DNA of 64,000 nucleotides, taken from Hirudinaria manillensis. Lineage: Eukaryota > Annelida > Clitellata > Hirudinida > Hirudinidae. The stretch spans positions 13,464,510 to 13,528,509 of the forward strand of contig CM067526.1 in the NCBI GenBank assembly GCA_034509925.1, written 5' to 3'. The number at the start of each line of letters is the position of its first letter. Position 1 is the stretch's first letter. Under the pieces are notes generated by a model. The model saw only the letters and a list, made by a program, of their open reading frames with translations, ran no database searches and was not told the origin of the DNA. Of this stretch, positions 1 through 29,195 are shown piece after piece. A program made the translations under genes and the position numbers.

Positions 1-8
1 TACAATTT

Positions 9-31
9 TAATAATAATAATAATAATATTA

Positions 32-125
<94 letters not shown>
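9..125. repeat. (AAT)n microsatellite
   Basis: An imperfect AAT trinucleotide run of about 115 bp opens the window. From 126 to 362 the sequence is ordinary AT-rich DNA. An acceptor-like pyrimidine/AG ends at about 304, just before the first coding exon of the glycosyltransferase, so the coding exon may begin with a short 5' untranslated part from about 305. Confidence 0.9.
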
Positions 126-128
<3 letters not shown>

Positions 129-362
129 TAGCCTTCCCAACAATAAGGGCATCACTTGCAACGACGACAATAGCCATACTTGGAACTGTAAGTAAATAAA
201 AGGCATGAAATGTCTAGGAAAAGAAGTTTATTTTTACATCGCTAACATCAACGAACGATGATGAATATTCATGCCTAGTAATAAATTATGCTAATCAATT
301 CCAGGACTTGTAATGAGTAGACCCAGAAAAGAGCATTCCAGCAGCAAAATCAGGCAGAGGTC

Positions 363-3300
363 ATGAACTTGTTCGCATGTAGGACCGGAAGTTTCTTCAG
401 AGGGACGGTCCTGATAACCATCGTCTTCTTCTTCATCAACGCCACTCTGCTCTCACTCAGGTCCATGAGGCAAACGGTTCACGCCCCAGAGGACACCGAA
501 AAGAGGGAGCAGAGGTCAACCGAAGTTCGCGAAAAGGATCGCCAAAGTTCAATACCCGTTCCTCCCTTTCCAGACCGAATCCTCTACAGAAATACTTACT
601 GGCAGATTCATAGGTCCTTCGTAAACGATTCTGCTTGTAGCGAGAGCCGAGTAACATCTCAGACGTCCGGCGGTTGTCCTTTGAACGAGAACGAAGATGA
701 CAAAGGCGAGGAAGAAGCCTACAAAGAAGTCGTGGCCTACAGCAGTTTCTATGACGACAGATCGACGCTAGTCAGTCCCAGGTGGATTCAGGTCTTGGCA
801 GTGATCAAAATGGTACCGAAACTGGGTCCAATTTACTGCCAGATTTGGCTCAGAGAGAATTCCACGCTGACGAAAGAAAGCGATGTCGTTTCCTTCCTCA
901 GAAGCAACTCGAAAGGCAGCAAATCTCTCGAAGTCAGTCTGTCAAAAGTCCACCTGAACGAGAGCCGACTCTATGGCGAGGCTGAGAAGCCAGCCTGGCT
1001 CTTCCAAGTCGAGTCAGTGAGCCACGTTACGGGCAGGGACCACAACTTCGGCAATCTGTCCTACGGTCAGAGGCAGTTCTCGTGTCCCATGAAGGGTCTC
1101 CACCCGTCTTTGGCACCTACCTTCGTGTCCTTGGCCTTCGATTGGGGTCAAAGGTCGAGTATTCTCTTACCGGTTCAGTATCCTGAGGAGAAGAGAACAT
1201 CGTCTGCGAAGAAACTTCATGTTGACAAGAAAAACAACAACAGCGTTGACAACAAGAAAACCAACAGCAGCAACAACAACGATAACAATAGCGACAAAAC
1301 CAACGACGGCTCACCTTACGAGCACGAGTTCGTTGTGTGTGTCACGCAGGTGAGAGAGAGATAGGAGAGAGACCTTTATCGATTGAATGATTGATTTGAA
1401 GAGAATCTGTTTGCCAAATTATCGCTCTTAACAGGCAGATGGCATTTAATAAGCGGGAATACATTGAATCACTGTATTTGACCTTTTCTTGATGCATTCT
1501 TTTCAAAACGCATACCTTACACAACCAAGTGAATCGTGCATTCTCCAGGTAGATACCAGACTTGTAGAACAGTACTTTGTTTTCGAGTACAGTACTTAAG
1601 GTACTTAAGGTTCTAATACGTGCCCGGTACAACATAGTACCCAGTTTGGTACAGTACGATTCATACGGCATTCAGCACAATTTGATTGCAAACTGATTTA
1701 CTCAGGCTTCTTTATTTTGCATTTCTTTTGCATTTGAAACTCAACGCCAGTTCAGTTTGTTCAGTTTCGATTGATTCTTTTTAACTCTTTGTAAACTCTT
1801 AATGCTTCCTTGACGCTCTCGAAGCAGCAATAAATCGTTGTAATAAATAGTTTTTATCATTCGTTTTTATTATATAGCAGCAATATTGCAATTATGATAA
1901 ATGTAATAAACTATAATAATAATTATAATTACAATAATAACAATAATAATAACAATAATAATAATATAAATTTTTTAAAAAGAATTTTAATGCTGTAAAG
2001 AAATTAATTTTATTTTGAATATTTTAAAATTACGAAAAGAAAGAAACCTGAGGCCGCAGTGAAAGCAAAGACTACATTTATTTATTCTTATATTGAACCG
2101 AAACAAAAACAAACAAACAAAAAAACAAAAAAACACAGAGAAAGCGAAACTGAAACTGAAACAGCAAAAAAAAAGATATAATATAGAACGAAAAAGGTTT
2201 ACACCGACATCCTGTAATAATGAAAACATTAATATTTAATGGCAGCATCAGTGGCGGCACATTAAAATCATATTTTTGTTGCTATTATAAAATATTCCGA
2301 TTGATATAATTGCTTAATGCAATATAATAATAAGTTAGTTTAAATTAATATAAAAAAACATTTTATAATAACAATAATAATAACATTATGATGATAATGA
2401 TAATGATATGCGGTGGACCAAAGCCGTTCATGGAACTACTTTTCATCTTCATCCGCTTTTCCAGGCCTACGGACGTATTCATCCGCTGGAGTTGGTCGAG
2501 TGGATCGAACTCCACAGCATGCTCGGCGTGACGAAGATCAACATCTACAACGGCACCGTCCAGCCCGACGAGACCCTGGAATCGGTCTTGAGGTACTACG
2601 TCGGGACCGGTCTCCTCTCTCTCTACCAGATTCCACCGGCCGTTCTCAACCAGTCCAACGCCGTCGAGGCCACCAAGCTCAGCAGTCCGGCCTCGCTCAA
2701 CGACTGTATGATGAGGCACGTCAAGTCGGCCCGTTGGATCGTCATCGTCGACTTCGACGAAGTCATCCTGCCGACCCGAGTGGACACCTATTCGGCTCTC
2801 CTGGAACAGCTCAGAGAGCAGAAGAGGAAGTCGCTGCTGCCGGCGACGACGAAGAAGTCGAGTCAAAAAGAAGTCAAATTTTCCGCCAAAGCCGTGCCCA
2901 GTCAGAACCGCACGGCATCATCCCCGTTGCACGACAAAAAGTCATCCGCAAATCAGTCTACTTTACACCTAAACCAGCATCGCCTGGACAAGCGATCGTC
3001 GGACGTTGTGAAGCCCAAAATGGTCGCCGTTCAGTCGAAGACAAGAATGAGCGATGATGCCTTGACGCCCCATACCTACATGTTCCGGATGGCTTACTTC
3101 TTGAGGTGGCCATTTTGTTTGTTAATTGTCATTTGAATGTTTAAATATTATTATTAATATTATTTTTACACACTATGTTTAATTATATGACGACGATGAT
3201 GATGATGATGATGACGATGACGATGATGACTACGATGATGGTGATTACGTTTTAAATCACTTGCTCTTCCATACACTTACAAATCTGTAGTAGCGTCTCG

Positions 3301-4289
3301 AACAATTAAGTCAAAGACAAGAACTATTGAATATTCATTAACTCATTGACTATGCAAACGACCCATTAACATATTCTGATATCAAGAGAGATGAACTCGA
3401 AAGATGTCATCTCTCACCTCATTATCACGTGCACTCTATAACTCCCACGTTCCAAAGTCCCGAATTCCTGCATCTAATTAGCTGGCTAGCCATTAAAAGC
3501 AATTAAAACATTTTGCTACATTCGCTCCGCTTAGAATAACATTCCAATTGATCAGCCACCCATCCATTCATCCATCCATCCATCCATCCATCCATCCATC
3601 CATCCATCCATCCATCCATCCATCCATCCATCCATCCATCCATCCATCCATCCATCCATCCATCCATCCATCCATCCATCCATCCATCCATCCATCCATC
3701 CATCCATCCATCCATCCATCCATCAATCCATCCATCCGTCCGTCCGTCCGTCCGTCCATCCATCCATCCATCCGTCAGGCGGTCCGCCGATCCACCAGTA
3801 CGTTTATCCATCTAGCCAATGATACGTGAACTTTTTTCTTCAACCTCCACAAACAGAAACTCCAAACTCAACAACAACAGCAACAGGAACAACAACAACA
3901 ACAGCACCAACAACAACAACAGCAACAGGAACAACAACAACAGCACCACCAACAACTCCTCCTTGCAGCTGTTCACCTCCAAGTACCGCTGGAGGACGAA
4001 ACATCTGGAAATCGGCTTGAGTCCCAAGTCCTTCGTCGATCCGCGACACTGCCTCTCGGTCTTCAATCACAGGTGCTTCATCACCTGGGCAGGTGGGGCC
4101 CGGAACGAGCACTTGGTCGACCCCGACACGGCCTTCGTCCGCCATTACAGGAAGTCCTGCAGTATCGGCAAGGACAGGTGCGTCAAGCTGGCATCTGAGA
4201 ACATCTTGGATACCAATGCCGACAAATTCCAAAAGAGATTGCTGGAGAGAGTGACGAAAGTTGAGACGGAGATTCTTAAGAAGATTTGA
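363..4289 (+). CDS. Glycosyltransferase family 92 (DUF23) type II membrane protein
   Basis: Three coding exons, 363-1349, 2465-3105 and 3857-4289, join in phase to give about 686 residues. The N-terminus has a short cytoplasmic part and one hydrophobic anchor (about residues 14-32, [15 protein letters not shown]), as in Golgi type II enzymes, followed by a charged, serine-rich stem. Family similarity starts at FVVCVTQAYGR across the first joint and continues with [13 protein letters not shown] and the metal-binding VDFDE near residue 425 ([11 protein letters not shown]). The last exon holds an asparagine-rich run (about 544-575) and then the C-terminal part with VRHYRKSC, typical of GT92. GT92 enzymes are known to transfer galactose to glycans such as core fucose; the substrate here is inferred only. 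Oddities are the Ser/Lys-rich insertion (about 440-535) after VDFDE and the poly-Asn insertion, which lengthen the protein beyond usual family members. The start is the first ATG before the anchor. Confidence 0.85.
3553..3777. repeat. (ATCC)n tetranucleotide microsatellite
   Basis: About 220 bp of near-perfect ATCC repeat, with a few CGTCC and ATCA variants at the right end, lies in the second intron of the GT92 gene. Because the unit has no stop codon, both strands stay open, but the encoded SIHP and DGWM repeats are artefacts. The next exon acceptor is only about 80 bp downstream. Confidence 0.95.
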
Positions 4290-7200
4290 TATGGTGATTG
4301 TGACGGTGTTGATGATATTTGAAAGGATGGGAAGGAAGTATTATTGTTGTTGTTGTTGTGGATGGCTGGAGAGTTGTTGCTATTGTTGCCGGTGTCGATG
4401 TTGTTGTGATATCGTTGTGATGCTGCTGATGATGATGATGACGAGGACGATGATGACGATGACATTATGGGTAGCATGATGTTATAGTTTTGCAAGTTTT
4501 TCTGCTGCTGTGGTGGTTGCTGAGTCTTCCGTGTGACCGTGTGTTCGTGATGTGTCAATGTCATCATGTCAATGTCAATGTCAAGTAAGAGTGATAGTGA
4601 TTAGGTCGTTTCTTCATTGTGATCGTCCATATTTACAAAAGACATTATTTTTTGAACGAGGAGATCTTGTTACATTGCTTCGACTTAAAATGTTCCCCCG
4701 TCAAACCCCCTTTGACTTTAAATAATTCATTTGGTTTCAACCGTGGATTAGGTTTCGTTGAGTTGCATTTTTCAGTCGGTTTCTTTCCTTTTACGTCCTC
4801 CATATTTTATTTTATTTTATTTTAATTTTTTTCTTTTTGGTGAAAAAAGGTGGAAATATGTCGAACGTTGAGTATTGATGCCTCAAGGATCCGATGCGGA
4901 CCTCAGTTACAATGTGCTATTTTCATTTTTGCTTTTCCGAAAACATGAAACAACAACAACAACAGCAGCAGCAGCAGCAACAACAACAACAACAATAGCG
5001 ACGATCGTAGCAACAACAACAACACCAGCCGCAGATCGTCATTTTACTATTGTCCTTTCTTGTTCGAAGACCAGTCCTTTTGTTAAATTGTTGTTCTTTT
5101 CAGACAGTTCAATTCTGACAGAGTCACTTTTTTTTTTTGTTGCAGGATTACATCTAGATTGAGGACTTAAAAATATCGGATTGTGATGATCACAAATTTA
5201 AAAAATAAGAAGAAAAAAAAAAACAAAGCTTGCACTGTATTCGTTGATCCCACGATCGTCTATTTATTAAATCTATTCATTAAGTCAGCGAATAACCACG
5301 AGTTCATTAGGTAATCCATTATGTCTACATCCAATCATCATCGTCATCACCACCACCATCATCTTCATCATCTTCATCGCTTTCATCGTCGTCATCATTC
5401 CGGATCTCAATTTCCTCACTTCCGCAGTCATTCATCATCGAAAGGCTGGAAGCAGAGTGAATGCATGTCATCCTTGCCGTCATCGTCCTATCATCCTCCT
5501 CTTCATCATCACCACCATCATTATCATCATCATCGCCATCGTCGTCGTCGTCGTCGTCATCATCAGTATCAAGTGGAAAAGACGTTCGACTCATGACTCG
5601 TGCAGTGAGTAACTCAGTTCTCGTGAATCGACATTTTTAGTCGTTGATTGCTGCTGCTGCTGCTGATGCTACTGTCGTTGTTGCTGCTGCTGTTGTAGCT
5701 GGTGACGCCATTGGTCGTTGCGTGACGTTATCATCTTCTGCTGCCCGTAGTCAGTCAACCTCTGCCAATCTCCGTCAGCTTCTTTTTGACTTCTTTCAAC
5801 TTCTTGGACTTAATTTTACTTTATTCGGATTAATTAATTCGGGACGTCTCAAAAAGACAAAGAATCGAACAAATTCATGAATTTATAATCCTTTCTTGGA
5901 GATAATCGCAGATAGAATGCCAAATCTCTTTGGGTCTTGAATTGGAAAACTTGAATTTTAAAATAATAATAATAATAATAATGATAGTAATATACAGATT
6001 AAAGTCTTTATTAGTATCTTTAACAGCACCCAAAATGACTTTTTATTGTGTCTTTTTTTTTGTGAAAATTTGTGAACATTTATTTTTGAATTGAGCGTCT
6101 CTTTATTTTTGTGGTCAAATTTCCACTGGGAAATAAAAGTTGTGGAAAATTTGAAGATCCGTTGTTGTCATTGTCGCTGTGGTTACCACTGCTACTACCA
6201 TCACCACAGCTACTGCCGCTGACGTCGTGGTCGCCGTTGTCGTCATTGTTATGCAGTCGCGGCAATGATAGGATTTTCTGTTCGGAGGACATGAAAAGGA
6301 ATTGAAATGAAGTTAAGAGTCGTTAGGAAGAAAGCAGAATTTGAAACAATTTCTCTTGGAGCGTATGCACCTTTTCTGAGAATGTATTGATCATGTAAAG
6401 ATACATTTAAGTTGTTTTTGTTGTTGCTACTGTTGTTGTTTGTTTCTAAATAAGGTGCCGACCCTGGTCTCTAGTCTATCATCGTCGTCGTCGTCGTCAT
6501 CGTTCGTGGAAGTGGATATCCGTGACTTACGGTAATGGAAGATATCGAGTCATTGTTTCTAGAATGAGACCATTGCATATCGATTCCAAGAGACAGACCT
6601 TAATGGGTTTTTGGACATATTTGGGAGATTTTTAAATGTTGACTTACGTCCAGAATATAAAAACAGTGTGCATTTGTAGCTAGAAGTGAGGCACAGTTAT
6701 CGCCTGGGTGTGTTCGATTCGCCCGTGGTTATATTGCTTTCCAATAGGAAAAGACAGATTTACGATCTGAGGGCTAGACCTGCTTGGACAAATCCCATTA
6801 CTAGCGCTGTCGTATTTAGAACCGATGTTCCACGATTATGATGATGAGGACGATGACGACGATGAACAAAACTGATAACAAAGTTTTACAGAACAACAAT
6901 GCCGCTATGTATTGTTCAACGACCCTAGACGTTTATTTTAAGTTTACTAGACGCCGAGAAAAGTTCCTGACGATTAACTTCTATTGAAATTTAAAATCAC
7001 AGACGACATTAATTCTTCGTGCTTTCAGCCAAAACGAGACCCCAAGAAGAGGCGCAAATGTGTCTGAATCGTGAGTCTTCTCTAAGGTCTGAGGTTGACC
7101 TTTAGCGAGTCATCAGACGTTTGTCTTTGCAGTGTGCAAGCATAGAATGACGAACAACCTGGTACGAAAAGGCTTTTGTCTAGAAGACAATGATGGCCCA

Positions 7201-7293
7201 CGGTACCGTCAAATTGAGATTTATGGTAATGGGATTTTAGTTAAATTTAGAGCAATAATAATTAAAAAAAACAAAAAAAAAACAATAATAATG

Positions 7294-7324
<31 letters not shown>

Positions 7325-8314
7325 TAATAATAATAATAATAATAACAATGAATTTCTGTTAATTACAGTTGAACATTGATTCTTAAATTGCATCCCCATT
7401 TTGATGTACGAACGTAAAACAAAGCCTTGAACAATGGATATGCCTGACCGATCATTAATCATCTGAAATGAGTGAAATTTGAAAGAAATAAATATACGCG
7501 ATAAATCGTTTAATTATAATAATATATTATCAAATACATTAATTTTATGCAAATAGAATAAATTTAATGGTATTTATTTATTTCTAAATTTAATTTTTAT
7601 TATATTAAGATTGACAAAACAATAATAATAATAATCTCTGATCACTGGCAAATTTACGACCCGTAAAGTGCTTTGTGTACCTTTAGTAGCACCTGTACTG
7701 CTACCTTTGTCTGTATCTGCCAGTAGTATCCAAAAACAGTACACTCAGTAATCGATTGTACGTAATCTCAACATCATTATCGTAATCGCCATCGTCATCA
7801 TCATCATCATAATCGCCATCTTTTGCTCAGTCTACTGCAAAGATTTACAGCCCGATCATCCGATTATAAGCGGCTTTCTAGGATGCAATCAAGCGTAAAC
7901 GCTTTCCACTCCATTGTATCCGGTAAATCCCAGAAAATTGAAACCGAAAGCGAATCCAGTTTTTTGTTTCATGACGTTGTTTTGGTAGAGAAAGTCCCAA
8001 ACGGATAGAAATATTAAGAAATGAACATAGAACAACAAAAGAAAAGATTGTGTTGTTTGCAACAACAACAACAGCAACAACAACAACAACAGAATTTCAG
8101 AACTAAACATTCAAGGGCTCGACGTAAACGATGACGCTGATGATGGTGATGATGACAATGCTGATGACGACGACGACGACGATGATGGTGACAGCTACAC
8201 CGGCAAACGATTAGAAGTCTAGAAGCAATCTAACATCCATCTACCCATCAATCCATCATTCACTTTCTGAGGAACATAACACACACAGAGTGGTTTCCTC
8301 CTTCCAACGTTCTG
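4290..8314. other. Intergenic region with short repeats
   Basis: This 4-kb stretch lies between the convergent ends of the GT92 gene (+) and the EGF/laminin-G gene (-). It probably includes both 3' untranslated regions. It holds small CAA/GCA/CAT and ATG runs (4948-5035, 5335-5565, 7287-7350, 8060-8093, 8140-8190). These give spurious open frames rich in His, Asp or Asn. A possible AATAAA is at about 6132. I see no convincing gene. Confidence 0.6.
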
Positions 8315-23674
<15,360 letters not shown>

Positions 23675-23830
23675 AACAGCTCCAAAGGGGAGGTCTGGAA
23701 AAAATAGGTCGTCAAAAAGAGACTCTGAAAGCAATTTGTTTGCAAAAAAGAAAGTTGTCGCCGTTAATGCTGCTGTGTATCTATTTTCAGCTCGCTTTTT
23801 GTTTTTGTTTTTTTACAATTAACTGCTCAT

Positions 23831-23893
<63 letters not shown>

Positions 23894-24934
23894 TTTGTTT
23901 ATTTATTTAAATAATTCGTCTATTTATTTAATAAATAGGTTATTGCAACTTACGAAAGCAACAGCACGTCGGGTTAAAACAAAGCAAAAAAAAATAAAAT
24001 TAACAATAACATCGTCGTCATTGTCGTCATCATCATTGTCGTCTTCGCCATCATCATCGTCGTCGTTATCATCATCATCGTCATCATCACCATCATCATC
24101 GTCATCATCGTCGTCATCATCATCATCATCATCGGCCGCAACAGCAGCAACAACACCAGCGACAACCAACCTCCCGCTGAGCTTCCAAATGACCACTCAC
24201 GGTCTTCTCCCAGTGTCCACTTTATAAATACACGAAGGAGAAGCGATGGGCGGCAGAGATGACGTCATCATCAACCTCCTCGTCGTCGTCGTCTTCATCA
24301 TCATCGTCGCCATCTTCGTCGTCGTCGTCTTCATCATCATCGGTCGCCATCTTCGTCGTCGTGGTCGTCGTCATCGTCGTCGTGTCAAATGTAGAGGTGG
24401 TTTGGCAGCCTGTTGTACGAACTGGAAAATACGATGATGTGATCGTGAAGATGACGACGACGACGACGATGATGTCGATCCTGATGATGACGTTGAACTT
24501 TGAACTCGGTTTACTGCTTCTGCGGTCTGTAGCGCTTTCATCGATTCATTTAGCCAGATATCGTAAACATCATCGGCATCATTATCATCACCGTCGTCAT
24601 CATCATCATCACCGCCAAGTTGTTTCCAAGTGGAATCCCAGTTTCCAGGCAAACACATTCCAGCGCGCATCTGGCAAATAATAAAAAAATACAAGCGTAG
24701 CGCGGAACTCCATGGCAACCACGCACATCGGCGCCGAACATTTTCACGCTCCGCTGATCACGGACGTCTGTTGCCATTGGAAACGACCTTGACCTTGACC
24801 GAGATTGGGAGGGGGGTGGAGACGCGGGAAATTCCAAGTTAAGCCTATCAAGAGATTGAGCATATTCTGTCCTATCCTATTCGAAGTCTTTGCGGTCGAT
24901 TTGAGTCCAATTAAAATCTTATTATTATTCATAT

Positions 24935-25033
24935 AATGTGATTAATATTGATGTAATATGATTAATATTTATGTAATATAATTAATATTCATGTAATGTG
25001 ATTAATATTCATGTAATAAGATTAATATTAAAG
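24935..25033. repeat. 22-bp AT-rich minisatellite
   Basis: Four to five diverged copies of a unit close to ATGTGATTAATATTCATGTA. Each copy contains the palindromic core ATTAATATT or a one-base variant of it. Confidence 0.8.
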
Positions 25034-25577
25034 AGAAGTGAATTCATTGAGAATTAAAATTGATTTTATCCTTTAAATGTTATTTTTTATTCGATAAATT
25101 CTTCGTCAGGGGTGACCTCGGTGACCCTAACGGCGGTCTTGGTACCCCGCGACCTACCACATCACATCGCACCGCAAAAGGGTGTTACAACAGCAGGGTG
25201 ATATTTGAGCAATTAAAACGAACTATTGCAACACTTGTATTTTAAATGTTGTTGTTGTTGTTGTTTCTGTGGTTAAAAATGAAATGCTTGACTTAATTTC
25301 TTATTCTTTGGCCTAATCTTAGCTTGACGCAGATCCTCGGTAAACGATGTATTATAGTTCTTTGTTGTTATTTCTTTGTTGTGTGTTGTGATTATCGTTA
25401 ATTTATAAAAAAAATAACATGTCGGCGGAAGCGGACACAAAACTCTGGCACAAAAGTCTGGTCATTCCGAAATCAGCTGGAAATTTGACGGAGAAATTTC
25501 CAAGAAGCTGATGATTCAACTCTAGTAAAGGATTATCAATAAATTGTTATAAATAAGTTATCTTATAAATAAATAAA

Positions 25578-25706
25578 TGAATTATGTAACAATAATTAAC
25601 AAGAAGCCTTCCCCTCATTCTGTCTGTCAACATCTTCCATTACAATTATGTAACAATAATTAACAAGAAGCCTTCCCCTCATTCTGTCTGTCATCATCTT
25701 CCATAA
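25578..25706. repeat. Tandem duplication of about 66 bp
   Basis: Two adjacent, nearly identical copies beginning ATTATGTAACAATAATTAAC and ending CATCTTCCAT. They differ at one position (TGTCAAC versus TGTCATC), so the duplication is recent. Confidence 0.85.
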
Positions 25707-27254
25707 ATTTGTCAGAGCAGGAAGAAGACGGAATAAAATAATATTTCTTTTAGTTTTGCTTTTGCATTTCGCTAACGTGATACCTGGAAAAACCCAAGCC
25801 AACCACGTGCACCTGCCTCACGACCACCAACTTGACCAACCAATCACGGTTGACCGACGATGGAATATTTTCAATCTCTGACGATTCTTCTGTAAATTCT
25901 GAATTCAAAATGTACACAATGCACCTGTGCATGCACTTGTGTGTGCATTGTGTGCACAAGATTGAGTACATCTTGAGGTCAACAAAATAATTACGCCAAA
26001 CAAAGACAACGACGAGTAATCAATAATAACAATAATAAAAAAAATAATAATAACAATAATAATAATAATTAATGACCGCACGATAGATAAAATATTATCA
26101 GTCAAGCGCATAACTCTGAGAGACGTGAATAGCAAGAACAGCAGCAACAACAACAACAACAACAGCAACAATAAGGTACGTCACGCTCTAGTGACTCGGT
26201 TCATTCGACCGTGACGTCTCTTCCTAGCAGGGATGAATACTTTAGAAGGTTTAGAAGGAGACCAACAAGAACAAAGAAAAATTATGAAATGATGAAATAT
26301 AAAACAATTTAAAATTTTTAACAGGTAAAATATTCATTAATTTATTATTTTATTTATTAATTAATTTATTTATTAATTTATTATTTTATTTATTTATTTA
26401 TTTATTGTATATTATGGCGACGACATTTTAAGGTGAAAACTGTCCAATCGGATACTTTGATATTCACGTCAGTGGTGATGATGATGATCCTCGTTTCGAA
26501 GGTCTTACTGTTACCAATGGTTACGAATACTGTTACCAGTGGTCATGTTGATGATGACGACGACGACGATGATGTTGATGATGATAATGATAATGATGAT
26601 GATAATGATGATGATGACTATGATGATCACAGAGGTTATTTAATCGTCAGATTATTAATTGGCCCGGTGAGAACAGTTTCAACCGTGAAAACAACAAAAC
26701 AACAAAGAAAAAAAGAAAACAAAAGCAAAAAAAAAAAACAGTAAAAAATTTAAAATTAAATTTAAAATTAAAAACAAAACAATTCACGAAAAAGCAAACG
26801 ATTTTGCACTCGAAAATGCTTGCCGACTTCTTCCGATTAAAAGCGGAAAAGCGTCCTTAGAGACCAACGTCGTCTTCGTCATCACCTCATCAGACGACCA
26901 AAGCAACAACTCGGCACAACGACAACTCAAAGATCGACGACGACGACGACTTCAAGACGGACGACGACACGCGCGCGTGTACGACAAAATACGGAGCCGT
27001 CGACGCGACCTTTGACCTTCGAATGACCTTGAATGCCGTATCGACTTTTGAACACCTCTGACATTGGACGAAGGATGTCACACGTGACTGAAGTGTTGCC
27101 ACCGTCGTTGATACTGTTGTCTTCATTCATTCATTCATTTCTTCGTTCGTTCGTTCCTTCATTCGTTCGTTTCCTTTCCGAACTCAGAAAGATCTTCATT
27201 TGTGCCCGAACAAACCGAACCTCTTCGTCAGGAAGCAACATCTGAATGAAGCAT

Positions 27255-27342
27255 GTGATGGTGATGATGATGATTGTTATAATGGTGATGATGATGAATG
27301 TTATGACTGTGATGATGATGATGATGATGAATGTTATGACTG

Positions 27343-27374
<32 letters not shown>

Positions 27375-27480
27375 GTTATGACTGTGATGATGATGATGAT
27401 GATGAATGTTATGACTGTGATGATGATGATGATTGTAATGATGATGATGATGATGATGATGATGATGGTAACAATGATGA
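27255..27480. repeat. (ATG)n compound microsatellite
   Basis: ATG trinucleotide repeat interrupted at intervals by the same spacer (ATGTTATGACTGTG). This gives a higher-order unit of about 30-40 bp, seen four times. It lies downstream of the casein kinase gene and is non-coding. Confidence 0.85.
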
Positions 27481-27739
27481 TAATGTCTGTAAACACTAAC
27501 GATGCCGATGATGATCACGATGAAGATTATTACCATTTAACGATTTAATGTCAGTTAACAGCTGAATGATTGAAACGACCGTGATTATCATAACAAATGA
27601 GATTATTTATCAACATTATTAATTAATTAATTTAATTATAAATTAATTAATTAATAATATAATAAATAAAATAATTATATATAATTTATAATAATATAAT
27701 AATTAATAAATTAAATTAATTAATTTATTTATTATTTTG

Positions 27740-27745
27740 TTTATT
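27740..27745 (-). terminator. Candidate polyadenylation signal overlapping the CK1 gamma stop
   Basis: On the minus strand AATAAA overlaps the TAA stop codon of the casein kinase gene. Further AATAAA copies lie within the next 20 bases (27722-27735). If used, the 3' untranslated region would be very short; the surrounding DNA is AT-rich, so chance occurrence is possible. Confidence 0.35.
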
Positions 27746-29151
27746 GTAAAGGAGTGATCGAACGATGGACGTGTTCTGACGACGTGTACTTTGCTTCCGA
27801 AGTGTTGTCACATCTCGCGGCAAAAGGGTCGTTGGACCTGACGGCCTCGTCGTTGACCGTCGCGTCCGTGCTGTGTTGCGCGTGCTGCCCAAAAAAAAGG
27901 TAGGAGAAATCAGGGTGGGGGGGAGATGAGAGGAGAATTAATCAAGATCGGTCATAATTTCGGAATTATTACATTTTAAATTATAATTATAATTAGTCAT
28001 AATTTCAGAGTGATTTAAATTTCAATTTCAATGAATAAGCCAGACAATTGGATATGAATTCATCACCACCACCACGGTCATCATCATCACCACCATTACC
28101 ACAATCATCATCATTACCACCACTACCGCAATCATCATCATCATCAACCCAATCAACCGACCCACCTGATTGTTGCCCGACTTCTGATTGGCCACCTGCG
28201 AGTTCTTGTGCAGGACCCTCGGAGTTCGAGACGACGAAACGAAGGACGTGTCCGTGCGCATCGCCGCGTTCGCGTTCTGCACGGACTGCGAAAGAACAAC
28301 GACAACAACGAGGATGACGACGACGATGATGATGACGATAATAGCAGCAGTAGCAACAACTATTATCATCGTATTTTAACATTTTATATTGTAATTGAAA
28401 CAAATTGTTGTAATCTCTTATCGAATTTGATTGCAACATCAACAAGCAGACGACATTGTGTTACAACAATCAAGAGCAATTAAATAAAGTTAATAATAAA
28501 AACAATTTAATTAAATTGTACAACTAAATTATAATAACATGATATATTATAATAATGTAAAAAAATAATCTTTATACTAAGCCATAGAATACTATATCAT
28601 TATGCAATAAAGTCTCAAAGATTAATGCTTCAGACAGCAAAGGTTAGATTACGTCCAAAAACACATCCACGAGCCCCTTTTTTTGACTCCTCCCACCTGC
28701 TTGGCCGTCCAATCGAAGTCCTCCGTGACCTTCCAGCCGTTGCGCAGCATGAGGTTCACGAAGAGACTCCTCAGGTATTCGTAGTCGGGTTCTTCGAAGA
28801 AATCCAAGTTTCTGACGTAGCGGAGGTAAGTCGAGAACTCGGCTTAAAGAGGTCGATAAGGAAAACATCAACAAAGTTATCGATATTATTAATTAATTAA
28901 TTTATTAATTAAGTTATGGATGTCAATTATAGTTTTTTTTAGTAATAATCATTATTATTATCATCATCATCATCATCATCACCATCATCATCACCACCAC
29001 CACCACCACCACCACCATCACCACCACCACCATCATCATCATCATCACAACTATAACCACCAACAGAGTAGCAACCACCACCACCACCACCATCATCATC
29101 AACATCACAACTATAACCACCAACAGAGTAGCAACCACCACCACCACCACC

Positions 29152-29195
<44 letters not shown>

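Larger units (their letters stand above)
23675..27740. other. Intergenic region between two minus-strand genes
   Basis: This 4-kb stretch lies upstream of the EGF/laminin-G gene start and downstream of the casein kinase end, so it should hold the former's promoter. It contains TTTA (23827-23906), CAT/CGT trinucleotide runs (24010-24135, 24255-24385), a 22-bp minisatellite (24935-25033), a 66-bp tandem duplication (25578-25706) and ATG runs (27255-27480). I see no convincing coding sequence. Confidence 0.55.

Noticed and set aside
3548-3829. Overlapping long open frames with SIHP and DGWM repeats
   Set aside because: They come from the ATCC tetranucleotide repeat, which has no stop on either strand, and lie in a GT92 intron.
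5321-5596. His-rich open frame and Asp-rich frame on the opposite strand
   Set aside because: Pure product of CAT/CGT trinucleotide repeats; no splice context or conserved residues.
6690-6750. tRNA-like T-arm (GTTCGATTC) in intergenic DNA
   Set aside because: No matching A-box, anticodon arm or acceptor stem could be drawn.
24371-24718. Open frame on the minus strand with a cysteine-containing start upstream of the EGF/laminin-G gene
   Set aside because: Mostly repeat-derived Asp and Ser runs; no domain and no in-phase joint with the neighbouring gene.
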